A stretch of DNA of 64,000 bases from an uncultured Aquimarina sp. (GTDB taxonomy: Bacteria > Bacteroidota > Bacteroidia > Flavobacteriales > Flavobacteriaceae): positions 46,861-110,860 of the forward strand of contig CANMKK010000017.1 in the NCBI GenBank assembly GCA_947498455.1. The letters run 5' to 3'. Positions 52,384 through 60,915 of the stretch are shown in pieces. How positions within the stretch are numbered: position 1 is the first letter of the stretch; each line of letters opens with the position of its first letter. A model generated the notes under the pieces. It did not search any database, had not been told where the DNA came from, and saw nothing but the letters and a program-made list of their open reading frames with translations. Both the position numbers and the translations under genes were made by a program.

Positions 52384-53784
52384 ATGAATACTAAATATAT
52401 AGATCTTATTGATCAGACTTTTTATTTTCCGCAGGAAGAATTTGGTCTTGCCAATGATAATCTAACTTTTCACGATATTGATTTAATGGAGCTAATAAAA
52501 AAATATGGAGCGCCATTAAAATTTACTTATCTACCTAGAATATCAGATAATATACGTAGAGCGCAGAATTGGTTTTCCAAATCTATAGATGCCCAAGGCT
52601 ATAAAGGATCTTATAATTATTGTTACTGTACAAAGAGCTCTCATTTCGAACATGTCTTAAATGAAGTATTAAAAAATGATGTGCATATTGAGACCTCTTC
52701 TGCATTTGATATTGATATTGTAGAGCAGTTAAAGTCTAAGGGGAAAATAACTAATGACACCTATATAATCTGTAATGGATTTAAGAGAGAGCAGTATATT
52801 AATAATATAGCATCTCTTATAAATGATGGACATTATAATTGTATTCCGATAATTGATAACTACGAAGAAATCGGTTTGTTGTCAAAAGAGGTAAAAGGTA
52901 CATATAAGATAGGTATTCGCATTGCTTCAGAAGAAGAACCAAAATTCGAATTTTATACTTCAAGGCTAGGGATAGGTTATAAAAATATTGTTCCTTTTTT
53001 TAATAAACAAATTAAAGATAATGATAAAGTGGAGTTAAAAATGCTCCATTTCTTTATCAATACAGGAATTCGGGACAATGCGTATTATTGGAATGAGTTA
53101 TTAAAATGTCTCAGAGTGTATACCAAATTAAAAAAAGTTTGCCCAACCTTAGATAGTCTAAATATTGGAGGAGGGTTTCCTATAAAAAATTCACTGGCAT
53201 TTCAGTATGATTATCAATATATGATTGATGAAATTATTAATCAGATCACAATAGCTTGTGCAGAAGAAGATGTGCCGGTTCCTCATATATTTACGGAGTT
53301 TGGCAGTTTTACAGTTGGAGAAAGTGGTGGTGCCATTTATGAAATTTTGTACCAGAAACAACAAAATGACCGAGAGAAGTGGAATATGATTAACTCTTCT
53401 TTTATTACCACACTTCCTGATACTTGGGCAATAAATAGACGTTTTGTAATGTTGTCAGTAAATAGATGGAATGATGAGTATGAACGAGTATTATTAGGAG
53501 GTCTGACTTGTGATAGTGATGATTATTACAATAGTGAGCAGCATATGAATGCTATTTATTTGCCAAAATATAAGAAAGATAAACCTCTGTATATTGGTTT
53601 TTTTAATACAGGAGCTTATCAGGAATCTATTGGAGGATATGGAGGGTTGCAACATTGTTTAATTCCCCAGCCAAAACATGTTTTGATAGATAGAGATGAA
53701 AATGGTAACTTAACTACGAAATTATTTAGTGAGCAACAAAAAAGCGAAGATTTATTACAAATACTAGGTTATAATGGAAGTTAA
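52384..53784 (+). CDS. speA: Biosynthetic arginine decarboxylase (PLP fold type III)
   Basis: A 466-residue enzyme that converts arginine to agmatine. The fold type III core is visible with the Schiff-base Lys in YCYCTKSSHF, HIETSSAFDIDI, an IGIRIASEEEP strand, SLNIGGGFPIKNS and HIFTEFGSFTVGESG. C-terminal features LLGGLTCDSDDYY and YIGFFNTGAYQESIGGYGG match decarboxylases of the ornithine/diaminopimelate/arginine group. The length suits the shorter Bacteroidota form (about 460), not the 630-residue E. coli SpeA. Its stop overlaps speB by 11 bp. Confidence 0.92.
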   Translation: MNTKYIDLIDQTFYFPQEEFGLANDNLTFHDIDLMELIKKYGAPLKFTYLPRISDNIRRAQNWFSKSIDAQGYKGSYNYCYCTKSSHFEHVLNEVLKNDVHIETSSAFDIDIVEQLKSKGKITNDTYIICNGFKREQYINNIASLINDGHYNCIPIIDNYEEIGLLSKEVKGTYKIGIRIASEEEPKFEFYTSRLGIGYKNIVPFFNKQIKDNDKVELKMLHFFINTGIRDNAYYWNELLKCLRVYTKLKKVCPTLDSLNIGGGFPIKNSLAFQYDYQYMIDEIINQITIACAEEDVPVPHIFTEFGSFTVGESGGAIYEILYQKQQNDREKWNMINSSFITTLPDTWAINRRFVMLSVNRWNDEYERVLLGGLTCDSDDYYNSEQHMNAIYLPKYKKDKPLYIGFFNTGAYQESIGGYGGLQHCLIPQPKHVLIDRDENGNLTTKLFSEQQKSEDLLQILGYNGS

Positions 53785-54709
53785 AAATTACGCAGGTATA
53801 TCTGACCAATATGCAAAATTGGATAATGCAAAAATTATTTTGATCCCAGTTCCTTATGATGGAACCAGCACGTGGCAAAAAGGTGCAGATAAAGGCCCTG
53901 AAGCCTTTTTAGAAGCTTCAGCCAATATGGAGTTATATGATATAGAAACAAATACAGAAGTATATAAGCAAGGTGTTTACATAACCGATACAGTTACTGA
54001 AAATACATCTCCAGAAACAATGGTGGATGCAGTTCATCAAATAACTAAAAAGTACATTAAGAAAAATAAGTTTGTCACTCTTTTTGGAGGAGAACATTCT
54101 ATTTCTATTGGTTCTATTAGAGCATTTGAAGAATGTTTTGATAATCTTACAGTTTTGCATATTGATGCCCATGCTGATCTACGACCAGAATATGAAGGGA
54201 GTACATGTAATCACGCCTGTGCAGTATATGAAGCAAGCCAGAAAACAAACCTAATTCAGGTTGGAATTCGGAGTATGGATGCTATAGAAAAAACAGTGAT
54301 GAATGAAGAGAAAACATATTTTGCTCATGATATGGCAAGAGATGAATACTGGATGGATAATGTGATAGAACAACTTACGGATAATGTATTTATAACTTTT
54401 GATCTGGATGCCTTAGATCCATCGATTCTGCCATCTACAGGAACTCCTGAGCCAGGAGGGTTGTTTTGGTATGAGACATTAGAGTTTTTAAAGAGTGTTT
54501 TTAAAGAAAAAAATGTAGTAGGATTTGATATCGTGGAACTTTGCCCAAATGAAAATGATAAATCCTCAGATTTTTTAGCTGCAAAATTGTATTATAAAAT
54601 GTTGAGTTATAAATTTATGGGAGAAGATGTTGATCACCAATATGAAGGAGCTCAAGTAAGTAAAGATTCATCTTCAAAAATTAAAAAAGTAAATTTAAAT
54701 AATGATTAA
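53774..54709 (+). CDS. speB: Agmatinase (ureohydrolase family)
   Basis: A 311-residue Mn-dependent enzyme that converts agmatine to putrescine and urea. The metal-binding motifs are complete: GGEHSISIG, VLHIDAHADLRPEYEG with H-T/N-ACAVY, and FITFDLDALDPSILPSTGTPEPGG. The arrangement matches agmatinase/arginase family proteins. The gene overlaps speA by 11 bp and the next gene by 8 bp, so the three are one translational unit. Agmatinase rather than arginase is inferred from that context. Confidence 0.93.
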   Translation: MEVKNYAGISDQYAKLDNAKIILIPVPYDGTSTWQKGADKGPEAFLEASANMELYDIETNTEVYKQGVYITDTVTENTSPETMVDAVHQITKKYIKKNKFVTLFGGEHSISIGSIRAFEECFDNLTVLHIDAHADLRPEYEGSTCNHACAVYEASQKTNLIQVGIRSMDAIEKTVMNEEKTYFAHDMARDEYWMDNVIEQLTDNVFITFDLDALDPSILPSTGTPEPGGLFWYETLEFLKSVFKEKNVVGFDIVELCPNENDKSSDFLAAKLYYKMLSYKFMGEDVDHQYEGAQVSKDSSSKIKKVNLNND

Positions 54710-55679
54710 AAATAAAGGAGCAATATCAGATTTTATACAAAAGTATTACCTTCATTTTAATGCTGCTAGTTTGGTTGATGCCGCAAAAGGATATGAAGAT
54801 CAGCTGGCGAATGGTGCAAAAATGCTAGTTTCTATGGCCGGTGCTATGAGTACAGCTGAGTTAGGTAAGATTTTTGCAGAAATGATCCGAAAGGATAAAT
54901 TACATATTATATCTTGTACAGGAGCTAACCTAGAAGAAGATCTGATGAATTTAGTAGCTCATTCCCATTATAAACGTATTCCAAATTATCGTGATCTTAC
55001 ACCGCAACAAGAATGGGAGTTATTAGAACAAGGATTAAATCGAGTAACTGATACTTGTATTCCAGAAGAAGAGGCTTTTAGAAGGTTACAAGAACATATT
55101 TTTAAGATATGGAAAGATGCCGAAGATAAAGGAGAGCGTTACTTTCCTCATGAATTTATGTATAAGTTATTGCTGTCTGGTGTATTAGAACAATATTACG
55201 AAATTGATATTAAAGATTCTTGGATGTATGCTGCGGCCGAAAAAAACTTACCAATAGTAGTACCAGGATGGGAAGATAGTACTATGGGTAATATTTTTGC
55301 ATCATATGTAATGAAAGGAGATTTAAAAGCGAATACTATGAAATCAGGAATAGAATACATGACTTTTCTGGCGGACTGGTATACTGATAATTCAGATAAT
55401 GGAATCGGCTTTTTTCAGATAGGCGGAGGGATTGCAGGAGATTTTCCGATTTGCGTAGTACCGATGTTGTATCAGGATATGGAACGTACCGATACGCCAT
55501 TTTGGAGTTATTTTTGTCAAATATCAGATTCTACAACAAGCTATGGATCTTATTCTGGAGCAGTGCCAAACGAAAAAATTACTTGGGGTAAATTGGATGT
55601 CGATTCCCCAAAATATATAATAGAAAGCGATGCAACTATCGTCGCACCATTAATATTTGCTTATTTATTAGATATGTAA
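54702..55679 (+). CDS. Deoxyhypusine synthase-like protein, probable homospermidine synthase
   Basis: A 325-residue protein of the deoxyhypusine synthase family. Landmarks include LVSMAGAMSTAELGKIFAEMIRKDKLHIISCTGANLEEDL, the NAD-binding region IGFFQIGGGIAGDFPIC, and the active-site EKITWGKLD, which retains the Lys of the SWGKI motif. Bacteria lack the eIF5A substrate of true deoxyhypusine synthase; bacterial relatives make homospermidine from putrescine. It is in operon with arginine decarboxylase and agmatinase, whose product putrescine fits. Homospermidine is the typical main polyamine of Flavobacteriaceae. Confidence 0.85.
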   Translation: MIKNKGAISDFIQKYYLHFNAASLVDAAKGYEDQLANGAKMLVSMAGAMSTAELGKIFAEMIRKDKLHIISCTGANLEEDLMNLVAHSHYKRIPNYRDLTPQQEWELLEQGLNRVTDTCIPEEEAFRRLQEHIFKIWKDAEDKGERYFPHEFMYKLLLSGVLEQYYEIDIKDSWMYAAAEKNLPIVVPGWEDSTMGNIFASYVMKGDLKANTMKSGIEYMTFLADWYTDNSDNGIGFFQIGGGIAGDFPICVVPMLYQDMERTDTPFWSYFCQISDSTTSYGSYSGAVPNEKITWGKLDVDSPKYIIESDATIVAPLIFAYLLDM

Positions 55680-55701
55680 CTAACTATTAAAACCTACCAC
55701 T

Positions 55702-55989
55702 ATGAAAAGAGTAATTGTTGATTATAAAAAGCTAAATAAAGATATACTTAACCTTTTAGTAGAAAAATTTCCTGATGGTTATGCGGATCGAGATATTATA
55801 TCTTTTAAAAATCATCATAATGATACAATTGAAGCTGTAGAGGTAAAAACTGAAGATACTATATATCTTGTTAAGATTAGTCAACGTCTCGCCGAAACTA
55901 TGCAAAGTTTTGACGATGATTCTTCTACTTCGGATATTCCATCGAGTGTTACCAAAGAACAAGTAGGTAATATGGAAGACGAAGACTAG
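55702..55989 (+). CDS. Small acidic protein downstream of the polyamine genes
   Basis: A 95-residue protein without signal peptide or membrane segment. The first half contains MKRVIVDYKKLNKDILNLLVEKFPDGYADRDIISFKNHHNDTIEAVEVKTEDTIYLVKIS, and the end is Ser/Asp-rich (DDDSSTSDIPSSV). I recall a small conserved protein of this type in flavobacterial genomes but no function. It lies 22 bp after the polyamine gene and is likely co-transcribed. Confidence 0.65.
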   Translation: MKRVIVDYKKLNKDILNLLVEKFPDGYADRDIISFKNHHNDTIEAVEVKTEDTIYLVKISQRLAETMQSFDDDSSTSDIPSSVTKEQVGNMEDED

Positions 55990-56092
55990 TAGTACTTTAG
56001 TGGTAGTTACATAATTTTTTATTTAAACTGTTACCTTAAAAACTATTATTACTGGTTCTATTGGTATGTTCTATTATAATAAAATGAAAGAA

Positions 56093-57175
56093 CTAGATAT
56101 TACGTTCTTTAATTAAATTTAATAAATATCTGGCAGCTGTAAAGGGAGTAGTTTTATGCTGCTGGATATTTTCAATTTGCTCTACTAGTTTATCTTTAAT
56201 TTTTGGGTGGCTGTAGAAAGAATTTTTTAATTGTTCTTCGATGGTCTGTAGTAGCCAGAATTTGTTTTGTTGAATCCTGTTTTTTTCAAAGTACCCATTT
56301 TCATACGTGGTTTTTACATATTTTAATACAATATCCCATACGTCTTGTATCCCTGTGTTTTTTATGGCACTGCAAGTTAAAACTTGTGGAGACCAAAAAT
56401 TTTCTTGCATAGGATATAAATGTAATGCTTTTACAAATTGATTCTTTGCTTGGTTCGCACGTTGTAGGTTGTTTCCATCTGCTTTGTTAATTACTATGGT
56501 GTCTGCCATTTCGATGATTCCCCGCTTTATACCTTGTAATTCATCTCCAGCTCCAGCTAACTTTAGTAAAAGAAAAAAATCGACCATGCCATGTACTGCG
56601 GTTTCACTTTGTCCTACACCGACTGTTTCTATAATAATAACATCATATCCTGCTGCTTCACATAAAATGATAGATTCCCTTGTTTTTTGAGCAACACCCC
56701 CTAATGACTTTCCAGAAGGAGAAGGTCGGATATATGTAGATGAGGATTTTACTAAAGATTCCATTCTGGTTTTGTCACCTAATATACTACCACCAGAAAT
56801 AGTGCTACTGGGATCTACTGCCAATACCGCAATTTTTTTTCCTTTTTGGATTAACAGATTACCTAATGCTTCTATAAAAGTACTTTTGCCAACGCCAGGT
56901 ACGCCTGTTATGCCTATTCGTATGGAGTTATTTGCATAAGGAAGGCATTTTTCAATTAGTACTTGTGCATTTTTCTTATCGCTTTCTCGGGTACTCTCTA
57001 TTAATGTAATCCCCTTACTTAAGTCGGTAGTATTTCCTACAGTTATACCTTTAAAAATGGAAGCTATTGATATTTTTTTATTCCTTAATTTTTTGAAATG
57101 AGCTATGGCTTCCTGATTTGTACCAGAAGGTATTTTAGAAGAAGAATCAGGGTATTCCATAATCGTTGTTATCAA
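56093..57175 (-). CDS. meaB: MeaB/ArgK family GTPase of methylmalonyl-CoA mutase
   Basis: A 360-residue P-loop GTPase that protects and loads adenosylcobalamin for methylmalonyl-CoA mutase. Walker A GVPGVGKST lies at residues 91-99, followed by VLAVDPSSTISGGSILGDKTRM, Asp/Thr switch motifs DVIIIETVGVGQSE, and the G4-like motif VINKADG. C-terminal helices (KQNKFWLLQTIEEQ) mediate dimerisation. The mutase itself is not in the window, and the gene is solitary. The length is normal. Confidence 0.92.
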   Translation of the reverse strand: MITTIMEYPDSSSKIPSGTNQEAIAHFKKLRNKKISIASIFKGITVGNTTDLSKGITLIESTRESDKKNAQVLIEKCLPYANNSIRIGITGVPGVGKSTFIEALGNLLIQKGKKIAVLAVDPSSTISGGSILGDKTRMESLVKSSSTYIRPSPSGKSLGGVAQKTRESIILCEAAGYDVIIIETVGVGQSETAVHGMVDFFLLLKLAGAGDELQGIKRGIIEMADTIVINKADGNNLQRANQAKNQFVKALHLYPMQENFWSPQVLTCSAIKNTGIQDVWDIVLKYVKTTYENGYFEKNRIQQNKFWLLQTIEEQLKNSFYSHPKIKDKLVEQIENIQQHKTTPFTAARYLLNLIKERNI

Positions 57176-57331
57176 AGATAGTTTTAAGACAAATTTAAAA
57201 ATTCCAAACCAATATTGGACAAAATAAATATAAGAGAAGTGTATAGTATTGAATAATTCTAAGCAATACAGTTATTTGGTATGCGTATGCAATTATCGTA
57301 GTTTTAAAGATTATAGCTAGCAGATTTTCAT

Positions 57332-57889
57332 TTATGATTTTAAAGGAACTGCGACAGTCGTTCGGTCCCAGGCTAGATACATAATAGAAAAATCATTTGC
57401 TTCTTCAAAATAAATTGAAAATTGCTCGACAATATTTAATAATGGATGTACGGGTACTTCTAAGGTTAGTACATCATATTCAGGATCTCGAGAAGGGCTT
57501 CCATCAATCACACCGACACCCCAATCATATTGATGCCCATTAAAAATTATTTTCCATGAATCTTTGTTAGGAATTGTCCATAGTGTGTATGTTCCTGATT
57601 TTAATATGGTGCCATCTACAAGAATATCTTTACTTGTAGTAAAAGTAGTAGCTTCATTAGCTCCAGTTCTCCAGACTTTGCCATATGGGACTAAATCACC
57701 AAAAATAGTTCTACCTTTTTTATAAGGGCGATTGTAGAATACGGTAAATGTAGCATCTTTACTTGTATGGGTAATGGTTTGTTCGGGGCTGTGTTTTTTT
57801 GTACTTGACCTTATGATAGATCTGCCAATAAACCCTACGATTACTATCCCTGCTAAAAGTAGTAGTGATCTTTTTAAAAGCTTAGACAT
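57332..57889 (-). CDS. DUF2911 domain protein, membrane-anchored
   Basis: A 185-residue protein with an N-terminal membrane helix (about residues 7-25). A DUF2911 domain follows with YNRPYKKGRTIFGDLVPYGKVWRTGANEATTFTTSKDILVDGTILKSGTYTLWTIPNKDSWKIIFNG and a late EFSIYFEEANDF-like strand. DUF2911 proteins are common in Bacteroidota and are beta-rich; no activity is established to my knowledge. It faces the periplasm. It stands alone between meaB and the divergent CrtI-like gene. Confidence 0.88.
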   Translation of the reverse strand: MSKLLKRSLLLLAGIVIVGFIGRSIIRSSTKKHSPEQTITHTSKDATFTVFYNRPYKKGRTIFGDLVPYGKVWRTGANEATTFTTSKDILVDGTILKSGTYTLWTIPNKDSWKIIFNGHQYDWGVGVIDGSPSRDPEYDVLTLEVPVHPLLNIVEQFSIYFEEANDFSIMYLAWDRTTVAVPLKS

Positions 57890-57950
57890 ATTGAGGTTTT
57901 TTAATAACTAAAGATAGCCTATTTACGTGTTAATATACATAATATTTATG

Positions 57951-57958
57951 TACTTTTG
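57951..57958 (+). promoter_or_regulatory. -7 promoter box of the CrtI-like gene
   Basis: TACTTTTG matches TAnnTTTG and lies 18 bp before the ATG at 57977. It contains the alternative TTG start at 57956, which argues for the ATG. Confidence 0.5.
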
Positions 57959-57976
57959 ATAGCTTACTACGAAAAT

Positions 57977-59575
57977 ATGGTGGAAAAATCCTACAAAAAG
58001 TTCCCTTCAAGTATAACATTTACAAAAGATACATACGTAATAATTGGTTCGGGAATAGGAGGTCTAAGTACTGCCGTATTTTTGGCCAAAGCAGGAAAGA
58101 AGGTTGTTGTTTTGGAACAGCATTATACACCAGGAGGTTTTACGCATAGTTTTAAAAGACGTAAAGGCTTGGTTTGGGATGTGGGAGTTCATTATGTAGG
58201 TAATATGGAAAAAGGTTCCAGTCTTCGAAAGATTTTTAATTATTTATCTAATGATAAATTGGAGTGGGATTCAATGGGAGATCCTTATGATGTAGCATAT
58301 ATTAACAAGAGAAAATTTGAGTTTGTATGTGGTAAAGAGAATTTTAGAAAAAAATTCTATGAGTACTTTCCTAATGATCGATTGGCTATAGATGAATACT
58401 TAAGATTATTGGATAAGTCCACAAAAAAAAACCTTTTATATTTTGTGCAAAAAGCTTTTCCTTGGGGATTGAGTAAGATATTGGGGCCAATATTTAGATG
58501 GGTACAAAGGCCATTATCGAAGAAAACAACGTTTGAAGTTTTAAGTAGTATTACAGATAATCTAGAGCTTATAGCGGCATTGTGCGCTCAATGTGGTAAT
58601 TATGGCTTATCTCCTAAAGAAAGTAGTTTTGCATCGCACTGTATTGTGATCAATCATTTTATGGAAGGAGGGTATTATCCGCGAGGAGGTTCCAATAGTA
58701 TCCATGAAACAATTATTGATCATTTAGGACTATTAGGAGTTCAGGTTTTTATTAAGGCCAAAGTTGAAAAAATTATTGTAGATAAAAGTTCAGTAAAAGG
58801 ATTAGTTGTCAATGGAAAAGAGTTCTCTTGTAAGAATGTAATAAGTAATGTAGGAGCGCATAATACTTTTCAATATTTATTGGAGGAAACTAATGTATCC
58901 AGAAAATATCAAAAAATTAAAAACTTAGAACCTTCAACTTGTCATTTATGTTTATATATAGGGTTAGATGAGAGCGATGCTAATCTTGGTCTACCGAAGT
59001 ATAATATATGGTGGTATAAAAATAAGGATACTGATAAAGTCCTAAACGATAGAAAAAACCTATTAGATAACCAATTATCATTTGCCTATATATCCTTTCC
59101 TTCTGCAAAAGATAGTTGTTGGTCTTCGGAACATCCCAATAAAGCAACAATTCAATTAATTGGGAGAGCTTGGTATGATGATTTCAAAGAGTTTGAAAAT
59201 GAACCTTGGTTAAATCGAGGAGAAAAATATGATCTTCTGAAGGAGAATTTTAAAAATAAAGGTATAGCATTGCTCAAAGAGTTATATCCACAGCTAGAAG
59301 GGCATATCATTCATGCTGAGGTTTCCACTCCGGTTTCTACAAGAAAATTTAGCAATTATAAAAAAGGGGAGATCTATGGGGTGACACATGCTCCAGAACG
59401 ATATACAACGAAAGGTTTAAAACCTAGAACTTCTATTAAAGGGTTATATCTTACAGGGCAAGATATTACCTTAGTAGGAGTAGGAGGAGCAATGGCAAGT
59501 GGTATACTTACAGCCACTACAATTATAAAATGGAATATGGGTAAGCAGTTTAAAGAAATTACCAATAAACATTAG
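57977..59575 (+). CDS. FAD-dependent oxidoreductase of the CrtI/retinol saturase type
   Basis: A 532-residue flavoprotein started at ATG 57977. The Rossmann dinucleotide motif is at residue 16 (YVIIGSGIGGLSTAVFLAKAGKKVVVLEQH), and the second motif YYPRGGSNSIHETIIDHL is typical of the phytoene-desaturase/retinol-saturase group. A C-terminal FAD-binding stretch GLYLTGQDITLVGVGGAMASGILTA closes the domain. Such enzymes saturate, desaturate or isomerise polyenes. No carotenoid genes adjoin, so the substrate is unknown; a saturase acting on lipids is as likely as a desaturase. Confidence 0.88.
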   Translation: MVEKSYKKFPSSITFTKDTYVIIGSGIGGLSTAVFLAKAGKKVVVLEQHYTPGGFTHSFKRRKGLVWDVGVHYVGNMEKGSSLRKIFNYLSNDKLEWDSMGDPYDVAYINKRKFEFVCGKENFRKKFYEYFPNDRLAIDEYLRLLDKSTKKNLLYFVQKAFPWGLSKILGPIFRWVQRPLSKKTTFEVLSSITDNLELIAALCAQCGNYGLSPKESSFASHCIVINHFMEGGYYPRGGSNSIHETIIDHLGLLGVQVFIKAKVEKIIVDKSSVKGLVVNGKEFSCKNVISNVGAHNTFQYLLEETNVSRKYQKIKNLEPSTCHLCLYIGLDESDANLGLPKYNIWWYKNKDTDKVLNDRKNLLDNQLSFAYISFPSAKDSCWSSEHPNKATIQLIGRAWYDDFKEFENEPWLNRGEKYDLLKENFKNKGIALLKELYPQLEGHIIHAEVSTPVSTRKFSNYKKGEIYGVTHAPERYTTKGLKPRTSIKGLYLTGQDITLVGVGGAMASGILTATTIIKWNMGKQFKEITNKH

Positions 59576-59768
59576 TGTAAAGACCTATTCCTTAGAACCT
59601 TTTTTTTTTAACCTATCTCTTTTGTTTGATAATCAGTGTCTTGTGTTTTGTAAAAGGACTTTTATTTCTAATTTTGCAACAATCAAGATATAAACTATGT
59701 CTTTATAAGAGAATAGTAATTAGTATGATTTTTAAAATAAATAATCACTAACCAAAAGATAAATAAGT

Positions 59769-60314
59769 TTGTTACAGAGCGAGCTAATAGAACAATGTAG
59801 AGCGAATGATCGTAAGGCTCAAATGAAGCTTTATAATAAGTACTGTAAAGGTATGTATTATGTTGCTTTGAGGTTTCTTAAGGATCCTTTTGAGGCAGAA
59901 GAAGCTATGCAAGAGTCTTTCATTAAGGCTTTTATGAAACTTCATCAGTTTACAGGGGATGTTACTTTTGGAGCCTGGCTAAAGCGTATAGTAATTAATA
60001 AGAGTATAGATATGCTTAAAGCAAAGAAGATGAATATGGTGGCCATCAACGAGCAGGTAATGTCGACCGTAGAAGAGCAGAATGATTGGTCAGTATCTGA
60101 TTCGGTAACCGTAGACGAAGTAAAAAATGCAATTGAGAAATTACCAGAAAAATATAAATATGCTGTAATGTTGTTTTTGATAGAAGGATATGATCATAAA
60201 GAAATCAGTGAAATTTTAGATATAACGCCGGTAGCATCAAGAACTTTAGTGCATAGAGGCAAAAAACAACTTCAGGATCAACTAAAACATTTAAGAGATG
60301 GGACAGGATATTAG
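59769..60314 (+). CDS. ECF RNA polymerase sigma factor
   Basis: A 181-residue sigma-70 family factor started at TTG 59769; a stop codon in frame 9 bp upstream allows no better start. Region 2 is clear (KLYNKYCKGMYYVALRFLKDPFEAEEAMQESFIKAFMKLHQFTGDVTFGAWLKRIVINKSIDMLKAKK) and region 4 helix-turn-helix (PEKYKYAVMLFLIEGYDHKEISEILDITPVASRTLVHRGKKQL) follows. It is the size of an ECF sigma. Overlap with the next gene suggests that the latter encodes the anti-sigma factor. Confidence 0.93.
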   Translation: MLQSELIEQCRANDRKAQMKLYNKYCKGMYYVALRFLKDPFEAEEAMQESFIKAFMKLHQFTGDVTFGAWLKRIVINKSIDMLKAKKMNMVAINEQVMSTVEEQNDWSVSDSVTVDEVKNAIEKLPEKYKYAVMLFLIEGYDHKEISEILDITPVASRTLVHRGKKQLQDQLKHLRDGTGY

Positions 60315-60915
60315 AGAGTTATTAAAACAAGACAAGCGTATTCCGTCGGAGTATATTAGAGAAGGACATGAACAGCGTTTTATGGCTAGATTAGAAGAAG
60401 AACTTCCTCAGAAAGCAAGGAAATTCGATTATAATTGGCTTAAAATAGCAGCTAGTGTTGTGATAATTCTTTCTGTTTCTTTTGCAACGTTTAATCAATT
60501 AGAAGGAGGTAATGGTATTGAAGGAGAACAAGTAGTTAGTACTGATGGTTTGCCGAATGGCAAGAACGCCACTGTTGTTTTAACAAAACAAAAATCTCCT
60601 CTAGCTGAAATTTCTCCAGAATATGAGAAAGCTGAAAATTATTTGTTAACAAGTATAAAATTCGAATTATCTAAGATAACTGTAGATAATAAAAATAAAG
60701 AACTTGTAGAAGGGTTTATGAAGCGATTAGAAAATATGGATAAAGAATATCAGAATCTAAATAAAGAATTGATACAGGTTGGTCCTAATATGCAGAGTGT
60801 AGAAGCAATGATGGAAAACTTAACATTACGGCTTTCTCTTTTAAATAGATTAAAAGATAAACTAAAAGAATTAGAAAAAATTGAAAATGAAAATTACACT
60901 GATATACAAGCTTAA
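60298..60915 (+). CDS. Membrane-anchored anti-sigma-like protein
   Basis: A 205-residue protein beginning with a cytoplasmic helical part (about 1-45), then one membrane helix (about 49-66, WLKIAASVVIILSVSFATF), then a periplasmic part with a coiled coil (about 115-200). The gene overlaps the sigma gene by 17 bp, the common layout for ECF sigma and anti-sigma pairs. A zinc-type HxxxCxxC motif is not visible, so it is not a classical ZAS protein. Direct binding to the sigma factor is inference from context. Confidence 0.75.
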   Translation: MGQDIRELLKQDKRIPSEYIREGHEQRFMARLEEELPQKARKFDYNWLKIAASVVIILSVSFATFNQLEGGNGIEGEQVVSTDGLPNGKNATVVLTKQKSPLAEISPEYEKAENYLLTSIKFELSKITVDNKNKELVEGFMKRLENMDKEYQNLNKELIQVGPNMQSVEAMMENLTLRLSLLNRLKDKLKELEKIENENYTDIQA

